A model generated the notes under the pieces. That model ran no database searches and was not told the DNA's origin. It saw only the letters and a list, made by a program, of their open reading frames with translations. A stretch of 64,000 bases of DNA from Enoplolaimus lenunculus (taxonomy: Eukaryota; Nematoda; Enoplea; Enoplida; Thoracostomopsidae), in the NCBI GenBank assembly GCA_030248215.1, contig JASANG010002129.1:124001-188000 (forward strand). The letters are read 5' to 3'. Shown here piece after piece: positions 26,401-40,100 of this stretch; position 1 is the stretch's first letter, and the number at the start of each line of letters is the position of its first letter. Position numbers and translations under genes: made by a program.

Positions 26401-29400
26401 CCCGTTCAGTAATAAATAAGCGTAAACCAACGTAAAAAGTGTAACTTTCAGCCTCTATGTTCCTCAGTCTCTGAACAGGACCTTATAATTAACTTCGGAC
26501 GAGGCGACCGTTGCCGCTCCAACATAGTCCGTATGGATGTTAAAAAGTGGTTTTAAAATATTTGTCTCAAAACATTTCGCTCTATGAGACGCTTTATACC
26601 ACAGACAAAACTTTGTTCCAAAGCCGTTTTTGCAAAAACAACAATAGCAACATTCTAAAATTAAACAATTTCATTTCGAAAAGTTTACTTTTGAAACGTT
26701 CGAAAAACACTGTTTAGTAAAATTGAGTATAAACATATTTTAAAAACCTTATTTAGCGACCGCTGATATTCGACACCGTTTACTAGGGGCGTAGCAGCTG
26801 ACCCATAACTGCGAAGGCAACTGCGGGAACAACTTCAGCGAGCAAGGCTTGCAAGAAGCCAACCGCAATTTTATCATTAAAGCCTAACCAAAAAGTTTTA
26901 ACTTTGCAAGTCTGGGTGCCGCCCCGTCACCTTCTGTTCGTGTACTACCATCGTCTTGCAAAACTATACTTTTTTAAAGTTTTCTTAACTTTTTGAATGT
27001 AAAATTGATTTTACTTGTTTGCCGTGGACAAGAGACCTTTTGACGCTTGTGAATTGAAATTAACACTAGTTGTTGTATATTAATAGCAAAATAAACATTA
27101 AAGACAACCTCTATTCTAAAGCATATTGTGCTAAGGTTAATTTCCATTATGATGATTTACTTGAAAATATTTTGAATTCGGAAACGAGGACGTGTTGTAT
27201 GTATTTAACGAAACGAAGTTTCATGGGCATAGGCTGATGTTTATTTCCGGAGGGCGTAACATTCTGAAAAACCATTTTGTGTCATCATGGCCAAAATGGA
27301 TAATTTATTAAGGCTATTAAAAGAAACTTTTCCTCGTGTGTTTAGAAAAGTTTGGCGCGGGTAAAAAGTGACAATTTTTGGCCGCATGATACAATTGTTT
27401 ACCCGCAGGTATACCCGGAGCTGATATTCCGTACCCGAGCCGCGTTTACCTGCGAGTAAAGTCCCACTCTAAATCCATGTTAATTACAGGGTCACGGTTG
27501 TAGCCAGCTCATTTTGCTAGGGGGGCTAAAACTTAGCAAAATTTGGTTGCATATTAGCAAATCTTTAATTTTTAAGCTCATGCAATACACCAAATTAACT
27601 TGAGTAGCCCGCTGTGCAAAGATGACGGAGCGACTTACAGTGTACAAATATCAATGAGTTCTATACAATGTCCAGTTTTGATACGAAATGTATTTTGCAA
27701 GAAATTTCACTCGTTGTCGTTAATTAGGATATGTCCTGTTTATAAGAATTGCATACACAACAAACAATTCACTGGAACGTTGGCAAAATTACGTATCGAA
27801 GGTATTAAAGCTTTAATACTAAATAGGAAACTTCGACATTCTGCAATGAATCCAAAAATTTCATTTTAATAATTCTTCTTAAAAATAACAACAGCATCAA
27901 ATGCTTTACGATGGTTAGAAAAACAGCTTGATTTGCTAGTTTAAGCTAAGTGTAACGCAAAAAACAGTCTTTTTCAATATATTTTTTGCTTGCATGGGAC
28001 GAAAGTGCAAGTGCTTTAAAACAACAGCTCAGCAAACGCTACACAGCGTCCAAGTTAAAAATAATCAGAGATGTTCTAGGGACTGAAAAAAGTTTGTTTC
28101 TTGATGAATAAATTTTTTTCAGCCAAGTTTTCAAAACGCGCTTAAAAGATAACGCGAGAGTCAAAACAACGTTGTTGTTGTTGTTGTTGTATAAACGATT
28201 TTTAAATGCTTTGGTGATGTTCCAATTTTTCATACAAAATATTCTGATGGAAGCAGTAGTAAAAGAAAACTCGTAAACGAGAGACCAAGCGTAATTGTCG
28301 TGGCATAACAGTGAAAGTTTTAATGGTAGGGACCTAATCATTTTATCGTAAAAAATGCTTATTGGTGAGCGCAATCCCGGATTTATTACGGATCTGCCTC
28401 CCGCTTCTAATATAACATCAAAAACCGGGTAAATTTCGTTTGGTTGAATAGCTGTCACGCTTAATTTAAAGATGTCCCATAATTTGAATGAGGACCAAGG
28501 GCAAAACACAATGCGTAATCTGCGCATTTATCTACTTCAAATAAGCTCAGTTGTATACGCTCATCCAAAGATCATTCATAAAATTTTTGTAGAGCAAATT
28601 ACCAAACAATTTACGGGCGTGTAGTCAGAGGAATACCATGCCATCTGGTCTTAGGCCTCTCTAGGTCAATACTGTATTGACCCGAATAAGAGAGGGGGGT
28701 AATAAGAGGGGGTCCACATTTCGAGTCCGAATTAATAGGAGTCCGTATCCCTAATTAGAGTCCGTAAGCGGATAGAGTCCCTAAACACTAATTAGAGTCC
28801 ATAATTGTCAATTAACCCTAATTTTAGCGCATAAATGACTCCAAGACCAAATAATTTTAGTTCAAAATTTTAAAGCGTACTTAAATTTTGAAAGTACATT
28901 CCTTAGTATATCCCTGAATTATCGCTGAAGCTATTGACACAAGATAAATAAACGTTTAATTCAACTGATAATTGCATTACCGGATATATATCTCAGTAAC
29001 GAAGGGCCGCGAAGCGTGAGTTAAAAATAAATAACAGTCCGTAACCGAATAACAGGGGGGTACCTTCTGGAGAGGCCAAATAAATATCAGTCCCCCCTCT
29101 TATTCGGGTCACAACAGCACTGGTCCTTGGAAACAATTTAACCCTAATTTTTCTAACATCAAATCCTTGCATGCTCTAAAAATAGCGTATGTCCTAACTG
29201 CTTATAAAGTAGAAGTAAGATTTGAAAGGCAAAGAAAGAAAACAAAAGCCTTACCCATATGATTTCACCGACACGAAACGACAGCTCGTTGGCGTCCGAA
29301 TTACCATCAACATCGACAACAGCTTTACCATAAACCGCGTTAATTGCTTCTAAAGTTTACAGAAAATAAAAAATGTTAAACAAACTAAAACACAAAAAAT

Positions 29401-31077
29401 TTTAATATATACGTATGATTTTCTGTATACGAAGAACAATCCTTGAGTAAATAATATTGTTTTCAGGCAAATTAAACACATATTGAATTTTTGTAATAGA
29501 ACAAATTCGCTGTTGCTCATTTTAACACAGATTTAACCTAAAGGCTTAGGTTTAGATTCAAGTTTAGGCTTAGGTAAATTCTTAGACGAAGTCTTAGATT
29601 TAGGCTTAGGCAATGGTAGCATCTTACAAAACTTAAATCTAAGCCTGAGCCCCAGCCAAAGTTTAGTGTAGATGTGGAGTTATAGAGTACAAGGACAAGA
29701 GTCCACAAATGCGTTTTTCAGAATATACTGCTTTTTTTTGCAAAATTCTACTAACTTTTCAGGATCCTATAAATCTTTTAAAACGCCATAATGCCCAAAG
29801 ACGGCTTCAACTTTGCTGCGTCAACGACAAGTACTGAATACTTACAAATGGAACAGAAGCTTTGAATCACTATTTTCATAGTTCGCATAATTGTACCGCT
29901 CGAAGAAAGCATATCAAATTTAATGTCCTAGCAATACTAAATTAAGTGAGTTCAGAAGTTAGTTTATTATTAGCTGGAATTATATTAAGTAAAGATGCTA
30001 AGTCTGAAATAAAATTTCAGTACTTTTATTTTTTCCAAAAGAAGTCAAAAAACAGTATTGGCCATTGAGTTATATTATTCCGAACTAAATCAATATCTGT
30101 ATTAAAATTTCCAGCTTATTTAAAATTATGCAATTATATAATATCACAGACGACTAAAATTGTTGACATATTCAAACCAAATGCTTTATAGTTGTAAACA
30201 GAACCAGTGATTTACATGTTTCCAAACTTACGTCTGACATACGTGAATCAAAAACGAACTCGAAATTTGTTAATTTTTCACTAACAGAATCTCTTCGTTT
30301 GTTCCGTCGAAATATTATAAAACCAAGTAAAAATTTTAAAAATAAACAACACTTTTAAGTAAAAAGGTTTTAAATCGAAACTGAAGGTTAAAAATTGTTT
30401 GCTCGATGTAAATTGAAAAATTTTATTTAGAAGCTAGAAATCTTGTGTATTTCGTTTTTCAGGCGTATCACGCCTTTTCATATGTAGAGCCAGAATGATG
30501 CGATGAATATATTAAGAAAAACTTAAAAATTTCAAACAACTTTTCCGAGCAAATTGGTTCTAAATCAAACCTCAAACTTTGAAATTATGCACTTGATGTA
30601 ACTTGAGCGCCTGTTTAGGGCCCACAAATTCTAACGAGAGTTTCAATCAGTGGCCGGGCATGTACAAAAGGGGATAGAGGGAATATATCCTTTTAAAAGT
30701 TTTTTAGAAACCGGAAGGAAGCCGTCACACTCACTCCAGAATTACACCTATTAGGATTCTAGGGTTAAAACGAAGATTATGCCCTCGCGAAATGAAATTC
30801 GTGCTGCGACCCTGGTCTGTGATCACAAATATTGTAACAATCTCTCAAGAGAGTCTGAGTATTATAACTCATGTGTACACTTGTAATCACATTTGTCGAA
30901 CATATGGCATCGTATTGATAAGAGAACAGGAGCAGAGTGCTGTATTACGCCATGATTTATTTGAAGTAGTCATGAAGTTTAGTAATATGATTCTAATCGT
31001 AAAGTTGTTGGGTTGTCTAGATTGGATTTGAAATGCCGCTACCTAATAATAAAAATAACAATAGTAATAATAATAAT

Positions 31078-31138
<61 letters not shown>

Positions 31139-34100
31139 GTGATAGTTAATATATTAATCCACTATACTTAAAGGATTTTGTTATATTTGACTGAAATATG
31201 TCAAAAAAAAATTAAAATTTTGGGCTTGAACGAGGAAAACAGTTGATTGACAGGCAGTCAGAACTGGATTGAAAAATGAATCTGCTGAGTCCATAAAGCC
31301 AATCCTTAATATCGCAGTTTATAAATCAAAGCAAGGGCCCGTAGCCAGAGGACAGACAGGAGGTATAGCACTCCTACAATAATTTTGCTCCCTAGTAAAA
31401 TTAGGCTGAAGTAAAGTTATCTCCCCTAGAACATCATGTAGAGACCCTGTAAGCTTATCGTGTAAAGCACCATATTCCCGATGATTTCACGGGTCAAGAG
31501 CGCAATGGGACCAAGGTGAACTTTATTTGCGGGAATACAATGGGTAATAATCAAGCATAAAGTTAATAGCCAATTTGACCTAATAAACCCATAAAATGGT
31601 AGATATGAGTCCATAACTACGTAACGACAAGTTTCTTTGGAACGATCTGTTTTATGAAGGTCGGTTCGAGAGGACGTTCTTAGATCAGGGAATAGTTTCT
31701 CAGTACTCCAAAACGCTTTAACAATCCGTTAGAACTCATATCTTTTTAAAGGGCTATGTTTTCACCAACAGCTCCTTAACGGTTAATTTTCAATAGAACC
31801 CCGTGCAAGTATCGGCTAATGACATTGTGTGAAGTTAGTTTAACCAAGAGTCGATAATTACTCTAAGAGTGTGCAACTTAGTAAAAATTGTGCTGTACAA
31901 AATGTACCACCGAACGTTGCGTTTTTGAGCGATAGGGGGAAGCTGATGTTTGAAACGTAGTTGCACACTCTTGCTGGAAGTGGTCATTTCCACGCTTGGT
32001 GCAACCAACCGTGAAGTTTAGTATAACCAGTGATATTTTACGAAAAATCTAAGATTATTTTTGATACATCTAATAGCGTTTCATTAAACGCTGCCAAATT
32101 TTGTGCCCGAAACCAGCTAAAAATATAAAACAAAATGTAACTTAGAGGCGCATGCATGAATTTGGCATTTGACATAATAAGTATTCGGGCCAAAACATTA
32201 CTACCGAGGGCCAAAATTTTCTAGCGGATCGAGCGGCATCTACCGTGTCGCATTGACAGCTGTTTTGAAGTAATTCAAATTACGTCACCATTCGTCAAAC
32301 GCCTCGAAACACAATTCAAATATTTCATTGAAATTCTAAATTTAAAATCGGGACAAATGTCAACATTAACTACTTGTTTTCAGTTCTTACAATACGCAGA
32401 TGGAGCGAATACTAACGTAGTAAGTGAGGAAAGTCATAACATCAGACGAGTATATGATGATGGCCAAGCTGATTTTAGGGAATAGAAAACTACTGGTCTT
32501 CTTAATTCTGAACACATGATAAAGGCTAGATAATCGTATGCAACTTCACTAGGAGCACGCCGCATGGAAAAAATAGCTGAATCAGAAACTTTAATTAATA
32601 CCATGAGAAGGCGGAAACTTTAATTAATACCAAGAGAAGGCGGAAACTTTAATTGATGTGATAGGCGAAAAAGTTTAATTGATCCGAAAAAATATGACCT
32701 GTACCCGTGTGTTTTGAATGTACGTTCCTTGGTTGTCAAAATAGAAGTAGCCGTTGTTAAATAAACCATCGCGAAACTATAACCCGGTCAAAGCATTAGT
32801 GGACATAGTGTAAACGGATGGTAAAAATAACAGAAACAAGATAGTGATCAAAATAACGGAAACGGAAAACGGATATTGAAGTATATATAAAAGTTTCAGA
32901 AACATTTTTTTCTGACAACGCAATTCAGGCGTGCAATATTCACCGGTCTTTCAAAAATTTTGAAACAATGGTGGATACATCAAAATTGTTAAGATATATT
33001 GGATAAATATCGGAATTTCTGTTTAATTTCGAACGATTGCAAAATACCAGTAACGAAAAAGTTTGAGATACGCGTGATTTATAACTAATTTTGAATGTAA
33101 AATTAACAGAATTTTTGTTGTTCAGAAACGCATGCCGATTTTTACAGGAAAAAGATATCCGGTTACACCCTGCTGGGGGTATAACCGTAGATGAACCTGC
33201 TAGGCAAACAACGAAATTTAAGCAAAAAAGGTCTCCTGTCAAGACAAAGGAATTATTAATTGGGCAAGCCACGTACCCCGGTTCAAACTATGCTACGCAA
33301 ACTTAAGCTACATTTTCTTGCATTAAAATGAAGTTAATCTAAAGCTCTTGTACCCTTTGGCTATATTTAGTGCTCAGGTTTATGAAAATGTTTCCTACGC
33401 CTAAACCTTAGTTTAGGCTATGACGCTAAATGTGGAAAAAAGTATGCATGAGACGTATTCTTGTTGGTCTTAATTGCGTCATGCTATGCGCACGACTTTT
33501 AGGAAATCAACGATAAAATCGGCTTTATTTCCGTAAATACTATAATTGCAAGGCGAGCATGCACACGTGTCAGATTAACTTTGGTTTCAACGCGAGTTTA
33601 AACAGGGATTTTGAACAATTGAAATACATAATTTAAATTGAAATTTTAACTCGAACCCGCAACGGTAATAATTAAAACGTATTTTGCGTTAGGTGTGCAA
33701 GTCACTCGTTATTAATGGTAAACAGGAAGTGATCTAAGCACTTGTCTCTTGAAAAGATCCTGTTTCACTGGGATCCTATGACAACATTTTATTGCTTTGC
33801 TAATTAAAGACTATATTTTTTTCAATTTGAGCCTATCGGAAATTTAGAATCGAGAAACTGAAACGGATCAAAGAATCTTAGGGTGGCATTCTGAATTTCA
33901 TAAGTTCCACAGTCAATGCAATACAGAGCAATACGCACTAAATTGGAGGTTTGATAATTTTGTTGTTTTAGTTAAATGTTATCGGATTTCCGTTCATAGT
34001 CGAAGTATTAACTTTTTAAGTTTTACTCCATTATTATCCATCCTCTTTAAAAGTAGTAAGCCGAGTGCTGTGTTCAAGATAATTCGTTTCAGAGTCTTTC

Positions 34101-37100
34101 TTGTATTAGTCATTCTGTGCAAACATTTTTTATCTGTTTATAATTTTCAAATATACAAAGGTTTTCTTATGCTTTACATGTAAGGTACAACATCCAAGTT
34201 TAACTCCAAGGCTGAGCTTTCGCTTAAACGTAAACATATCGTCAAACTGATGTTCTCTGACGTAACATTTTTCTCTCGTTCCTGCAACTTTTAACAAATA
34301 AAAAGAAAAATTAGAAACAAAAACATCGTAAACTTTTGTGACTTAAACCCTAAATCCGGTGTGATTTATTGATTGCATTTTGAGCGGCGGTTCTACTTAA
34401 TCCTTTTGGATGCCGGAATTTTATGCGCTAGTCCATTTATTTAAGCCATACGCAGTTTTTCCGACCAATTGAAATTGAAAACAAACCTAAACCGTCGAGG
34501 TTTTCGTTGCGAGGGCGGGGATCCAAAATCGAATAGGCCGAGTTAATGTTAAACATTATAGAATACATGCGGCAAATATTCAATAGTTTTTCCTGGGCAA
34601 AAAAATTGCACTTACACAACCTTCATTTCTTGAAACAAATGCTTAATTTTCTGTTTCTGGTAAAACGCGTTTACATCGCTAGATCCTCCACCATAAAATA
34701 TCAGACCCAGTTTGACCAGTACGAACAGGTATATCAAAAGGGCGCAGCCTATGCTCTTCTGGGTTCGCTAAACAAGGGGTCGCTAAATAATTTTACACCA
34801 TTTGGTATACAGAGCAAAAGACCACTAAAATTTTGTAGCTGCCACAGTTTACTCAAAATTCCCTCAGTTAGACACACCTTCAGCCCACTCCAACACCAAT
34901 ATACTAGCGACGTCCATGGAATGGTATCAAAATGTAAATGGTTATTTTTCAATATAGTTTCCTAAACAGAGATAACTCGACCAGTTTAAATGAGCTATGG
35001 TTATACGGGTTGCGTCGCTCTCACAGTTTGACTCTATTAATTTCATCTGACAGTTTTTTATTTTCCTGCGTTTTGAAAATGTTACCATCACGAAACTGAC
35101 AGACTCTGATTTATATAAAATGGTTCGGTTGAAATTTTAGAAACAGAGTCAATGAGGTGAGTAAGCCACGTTGATGGACTCAAGCGAGCTACACGGGTCA
35201 TGGCCGCTCAAAAATAATGAAAATCCAAATTCAATATAAATATTTAGTACTAAAATTGCATTTAGCTAAGTACTCGCTCCACTCGCAAGCTGTTTTCATC
35301 CGTATCTTTGACGTGGACCCCCGTCACAAATTATTGGACCCGTAACTCTTTACAATGGTTTGTTTTAGCACTTTAGCGAGCTGGTTCGCAACGACTGGCC
35401 AACTTAGTGGCTAAAATTAATTTTATTTTGTTCTTTGGCTTGCATGTGAAATTAACGTTGACCCCGTTGTTACTTGGAGCTTGAAACTAGTTTCAACTGA
35501 TACGCGAAGCTTTCTTGTTTTGTCACTAGTTGGCCAGAAAAACAATTTGACTTGCTCCTACAAAATTATGAAAAGGCTTGAAATGTTAGAAAATTCAATA
35601 AATAATATACTGCGTTTAGGCAAATCACAAACAGACCAAAATCAACAACTTCGCTGGGTTAATAATTCATGCGTTTTCTACGAGACCCAAACCATATTAT
35701 ACGCACACTACATGACCGTTAAGAAAATTACCTAATCAGCATGTACTGTCAGGGGTGAATACAAACAATCGGATACGAGGGACATATTTAATTTTAAAAT
35801 TTCTGAAGTGACACGTAATAATCGTTTTTTACAGGATTTAAAATAATTTTCAGGATTCTATATCAAAAATTCTCTCGGTCGCTCGCTGACTCGCAAATAG
35901 CAGTCACATGCATTTGCAACCACCCAGAATTAAATTTTGGCTACGTCCATATGGGCTGCTTAGAATAGACTACGTTTATCTCAAAGTTTGTTTACTTATT
36001 CATTATAATTGTAAGTTCGTATTGAAATGCACTAAGTCTCGTCCACTCACGGTAGTTCATTTAAAATGTAGAAATCGGAAATTGCCTCAGCTTTTCATAT
36101 TGGGGATATATATAAATGAAGTAGGTATACAGAAAATATTAATATGTGCGGGTTAAATGGACGAAACAGGGTCAGTCTTCTTGGTAACAATATAGGTACA
36201 GCTTGTAAACCAGGAAGGTTACAACCGTTAAGCGATAAATCCTTAAATGTTAAAAATTCAGATAAAATTTGGTTGTTTGTACATTCTTTAAATATATAGA
36301 CATACATACAAAAATACTATATATATGTATATATTCTAATTTGAACGAAGATACAAAAACCAGAAAACTCCCAGTGCTTGGGTTAAAAATTAAAATAGTA
36401 AAAGTTGTTATGAATAATTGCTGATCAACTGTTGCTCATAAGGCTGCAAAATGTATTATAATTAGTAAAAAATATCTGCGAAAGGTTCCAGACATAATTA
36501 TTGCGAATGAATATTTTGGCTTGCAGTGACTTAAACATTACGTTTAGGCTGTAACACTTTTCGGTTTGGCATCGAGTTTAATAGCCAATTTTTGTGGATT
36601 TTTTTCAGATTTAAATAAGGTGAATGTCGTTTGTCGCATTCTGCATTACAAATATAAGCTACAAGTCAAATTTTAGCGAAGTAACATTTAGCAATTTTTG
36701 GTTTTTGCTTTAGATGACATGACCAGCAATTCGAAGAGATTACAAAACAGTTTAGAATGCAAAGTATGGTGGTAATATGTTGCAGTTAGAATTGAAACAC
36801 AGCATTGGGTTCGGTTTCGAAATCAGTTTGGAATTTTAATAAATTAAAATTTTAATTTTTGGAAGTAACCTCTAGAATTCTAAACTTCAACGATTACTTT
36901 AATACGATTTTGAAAAACGCATATTGAACTTAGAATTGAATTAAAACGTTGCGTTGTACTCAATCGCGTAACTGAACAAGTTAGTGGTCAACATCCAGAT
37001 TTTACTTTTGTCATGAAGCTTTCAAACTTTTTCAGTTCGTAAGCCAAATGCACCCATTCAAAATTTTTTTACAAAACTCAACCACCTTACAGCATGATGG

Positions 37101-40100
37101 CTACCCCACTGGTCATATACGGTTTCTTATGTTTCGGATACTGTTGCAAAACCTTAATCGGTTAAATTTGGCTTCTTCAAGTGATATGAAATTCTACTGA
37201 GAAAGTCTATTTTGATAAGCACGTTTGTGGACGTAAAAGTAGATTTTCAAACGACGCCCATAGATTGCGAACTTTTAGCCGTTGGTTTTGGTCAGTTTGT
37301 TGTGGCGTTTTCAATTATTTGTTCGGTGTTCGAAGGACAAACAAAGCGACATAGAACGTTTGCAAGGTGATGATTAAATTTCAACGAAAACAAAACATTA
37401 GCTCTATACCAACGGTTGTGGAGCTAGCAGAAGTTTCAAAGTTTTCTTTTGAAAATTTCAACTGTTCGCTTTAAATTAGAAAATAAAAAAATCGGCTGGA
37501 ATTCACCGATTTTTAGCAATTCTCTTGAAAATGCAGGATAACCTTTATGACCCAACATCCGAATATGTGCTTGGTGCAGAAAATCGATCCAGGAATCCTC
37601 AAAGCCATCCTAAAACGTAAATTTCTGAAGGTGCAGAATCTGGACCCCCTATGAATTAAATGAAGTGACCTATACTATAGATCTCAACAAGATAAATTTA
37701 AGGGTACCTTTTTTATGACCGCATGTCCAACGGATCAAAAGTTACAAACCCGCGAAATTATTATGCAAACACGTACACATTTGGAGAAAGGATCTAAAAG
37801 TTACATATACGTGAAACAAATTACTTCACCAAGTATATTCGTTTTAGATTTGGTAGGCGGTTGTTCATGTTGGATATAGTAACAAGTTAAAAATTTAAAA
37901 ATCCCAAACTTTAGAACCAAGGGAACTGCAGCTTTAAAACAGCACCGATGAACTCAACGCATCGAAATCTATAAAATAAGCTTTTTTCATTAAATTCCTA
38001 GGGGGTCTATATTCCGTTCCTCTGCCTGTAACTTTATAATTGCAGGATATACAAGCAGACAAAAATACAAAACGCTATTTCTGGACAAATAAAATTGTCT
38101 ACAATTTGATTTGAGCTTGATACAGTTACAAACCGCTCGTGTCGTAAGCAGTTATAATTCTTAAAAATATTTTCACTAAATTACAACGCGAAACAGATGT
38201 TTGAGGATTCGAAATCTTGAGTTTTACGCAATATGCTAATCGTTCTCCTCCCTATTGAAGTTTGCATTTTAATTATGTTACGCTTCAGTTAATGAAGAAG
38301 CTTCCGCTAGTCAAATTTTAAATTTATGCAACATTAAATATCTGCATCCACACTGAGCGCTATTTAAGATATTCTCAAAGAAATTGATGCCTGTTATGCC
38401 TTGCCTGCTACAAAAATAAGCCACAAAGCAAAAGCCGTCATGCTACCATGCTTATGAAAATTCAGCTAAAAAAACTTGACTTATATATAAATATACATAT
38501 ATACATATATCTACATATATATGTATACATATTCTAAAATAATGTCACCAAACTAAACCCGTGGAAGCTACAGCACCTATTCCACGGTCTCAGCGGAAAT
38601 TTTAAAATTTTCATGCAATAATGAACTATTTTTAGATTTCATAATCTAAAAACATGCAGTTCATTTTGATCCTGTTTTTTGTACTATAGAATCATCGAAA
38701 AAATCAGGAACGTAACCTGCATTTTTTTGAAAAGGATGGTTTACGGTCTGTAAACCTGTTGGATTGGTGTGTCTTGTGTTACAAGCAGAAAAAGGTTCTA
38801 ATATAACCGCTTGACAAAAATCACAAACGATATTGGTTTGACCTCTAAACATCCGAGCTACGCCGTTGCGGAACATGGATAAACACGATGTATAAATGAG
38901 TGATTTTAAAATTTATACAAACGGTAAATTATTGTTATAATGCACGGATGCATGGTTTAATATTAAAAGCAGTAAAGCATTATGCTGAAAGCACAGACGC
39001 TGTAGTTCAGATAAAGTAAACATGCTACAAACGCTAGCATTCTAGCAATGTTCAAATGTCCAAAGCCTATAACGTAGAAATCAGTTTCAACGCGAGGGTT
39101 CATGTATACATTTTCGCTACAGTTTTTGAAATTTTTGGATTTTGGCATAACGTAAGCGTTGAGCTCGGGCTCAGGGGGATTCATGTACATTTTCACTGCA
39201 ATTATGACATTTTGAAATTGCGAGATAACTTAGGGATTGCGCTTAGGCCCAGTCTTTGGATTCGGCTTAGGTTTAGGATTAATTTTGCGGAAGTGTATAA
39301 TGTCAACTTGGGTCGCAATTGTAAATTATTGTAATACAATTTAATCAGTAGTTTTAGTGACAGTTTTCAAATCATTCAATTGCGACTAAAGTTTTCGATT
39401 CAAAATTCTCTGACGGTCGAAAAAAGTTAAGGAAGAATATGAGTATGTGATGCATTTCGTAATGTTTTGTAAAATCTTAAGAAACAAATCTTGTATCACT
39501 TTGAGATCTGGCATCTCTTGGTGCTAAAAATACGCTTTAATTTTTAATACTCCACAAACATTAATAGCGATTAATTTAAAGTGTTGTTGAAATTTCAGAA
39601 ATTTAAGAAATAAGGTTCACGACAGGCATAAAAGTTTGATATATAATTTAAACTAGTCTGCAGGATTTGCTCAATGAACAAAAATTAGCAAATTCATATC
39701 AATCTGTGTGCAAGTTTTCTTTTCGCAGAACAATCACGTTTCTGTTCTTACAACACACAGTAAACAAAGTAATGCTGGGAAGTTGCTCAAAATATGTATA
39801 AGTGGCATTCCAGCTTTAATTATATAAATTAGTTTTCGTCGTTGCTTGTAAAAATCCATGTTTCCAGTGCTCCGTCAATCAAATCCAAAATTGAAAATTA
39901 TTTACCTTTAAGCACAGCTTTGACTTCTTTGGCGCATGACAATTTGCAGTGTTTCTTTGCGTAGTCAAGCGCATTCAGCCCAGCGTTGTTTTTCCATTCA
40001 GGATCGGCACCAGCCTTTAAAAATAAAATATTAATTATATTTTTAGAGAACCTAAATCTGTTAAAATTCAGACAAGCATATTTCGTGAATTTTTCCAGAA

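Larger units (their letters stand above)
21986..29254 (-). other. Caskin intron of about 7.3 kb inside the SH3 domain
   Basis: The intron splits the SH3 coding sequence (phase 0). It contains a decayed repeat at 22080-22290, a tRNA-like head (22821-22888), a long-TIR element with an 8-bp duplication (23320-23687), a TTAGGC-like tract (25480-25570), a (GTT)n run near 28172 and a full TA-MITE (28672-29117) only 137 bp from exon G. No exon-like segment was recognised. Confidence 0.85.
29350..39905 (-). other. Caskin intron of about 10.6 kb between ankyrin cap and SH3
   Basis: This is a phase-1 intron. It holds a TTAGGC-like tract (29537-29655), an (AAT)n array (31063-31137), a short foldback-MITE copy (31864-31978), a 29-bp tandem repeat (32586-32685) and a TATACA-type run (38482-38530). 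The 33-39 kb part is otherwise featureless AT-rich DNA. Confidence 0.85.

Noticed and set aside
38661-38876. Minus-strand frame ending GYVPDFFDDSIV, resembling the end of an SH3 domain
   Set aside because: The true SH3 halves are at 29.3 and 21.9 kb and join exon F directly. This frame lacks the RT loop and Trp and would break the phase.
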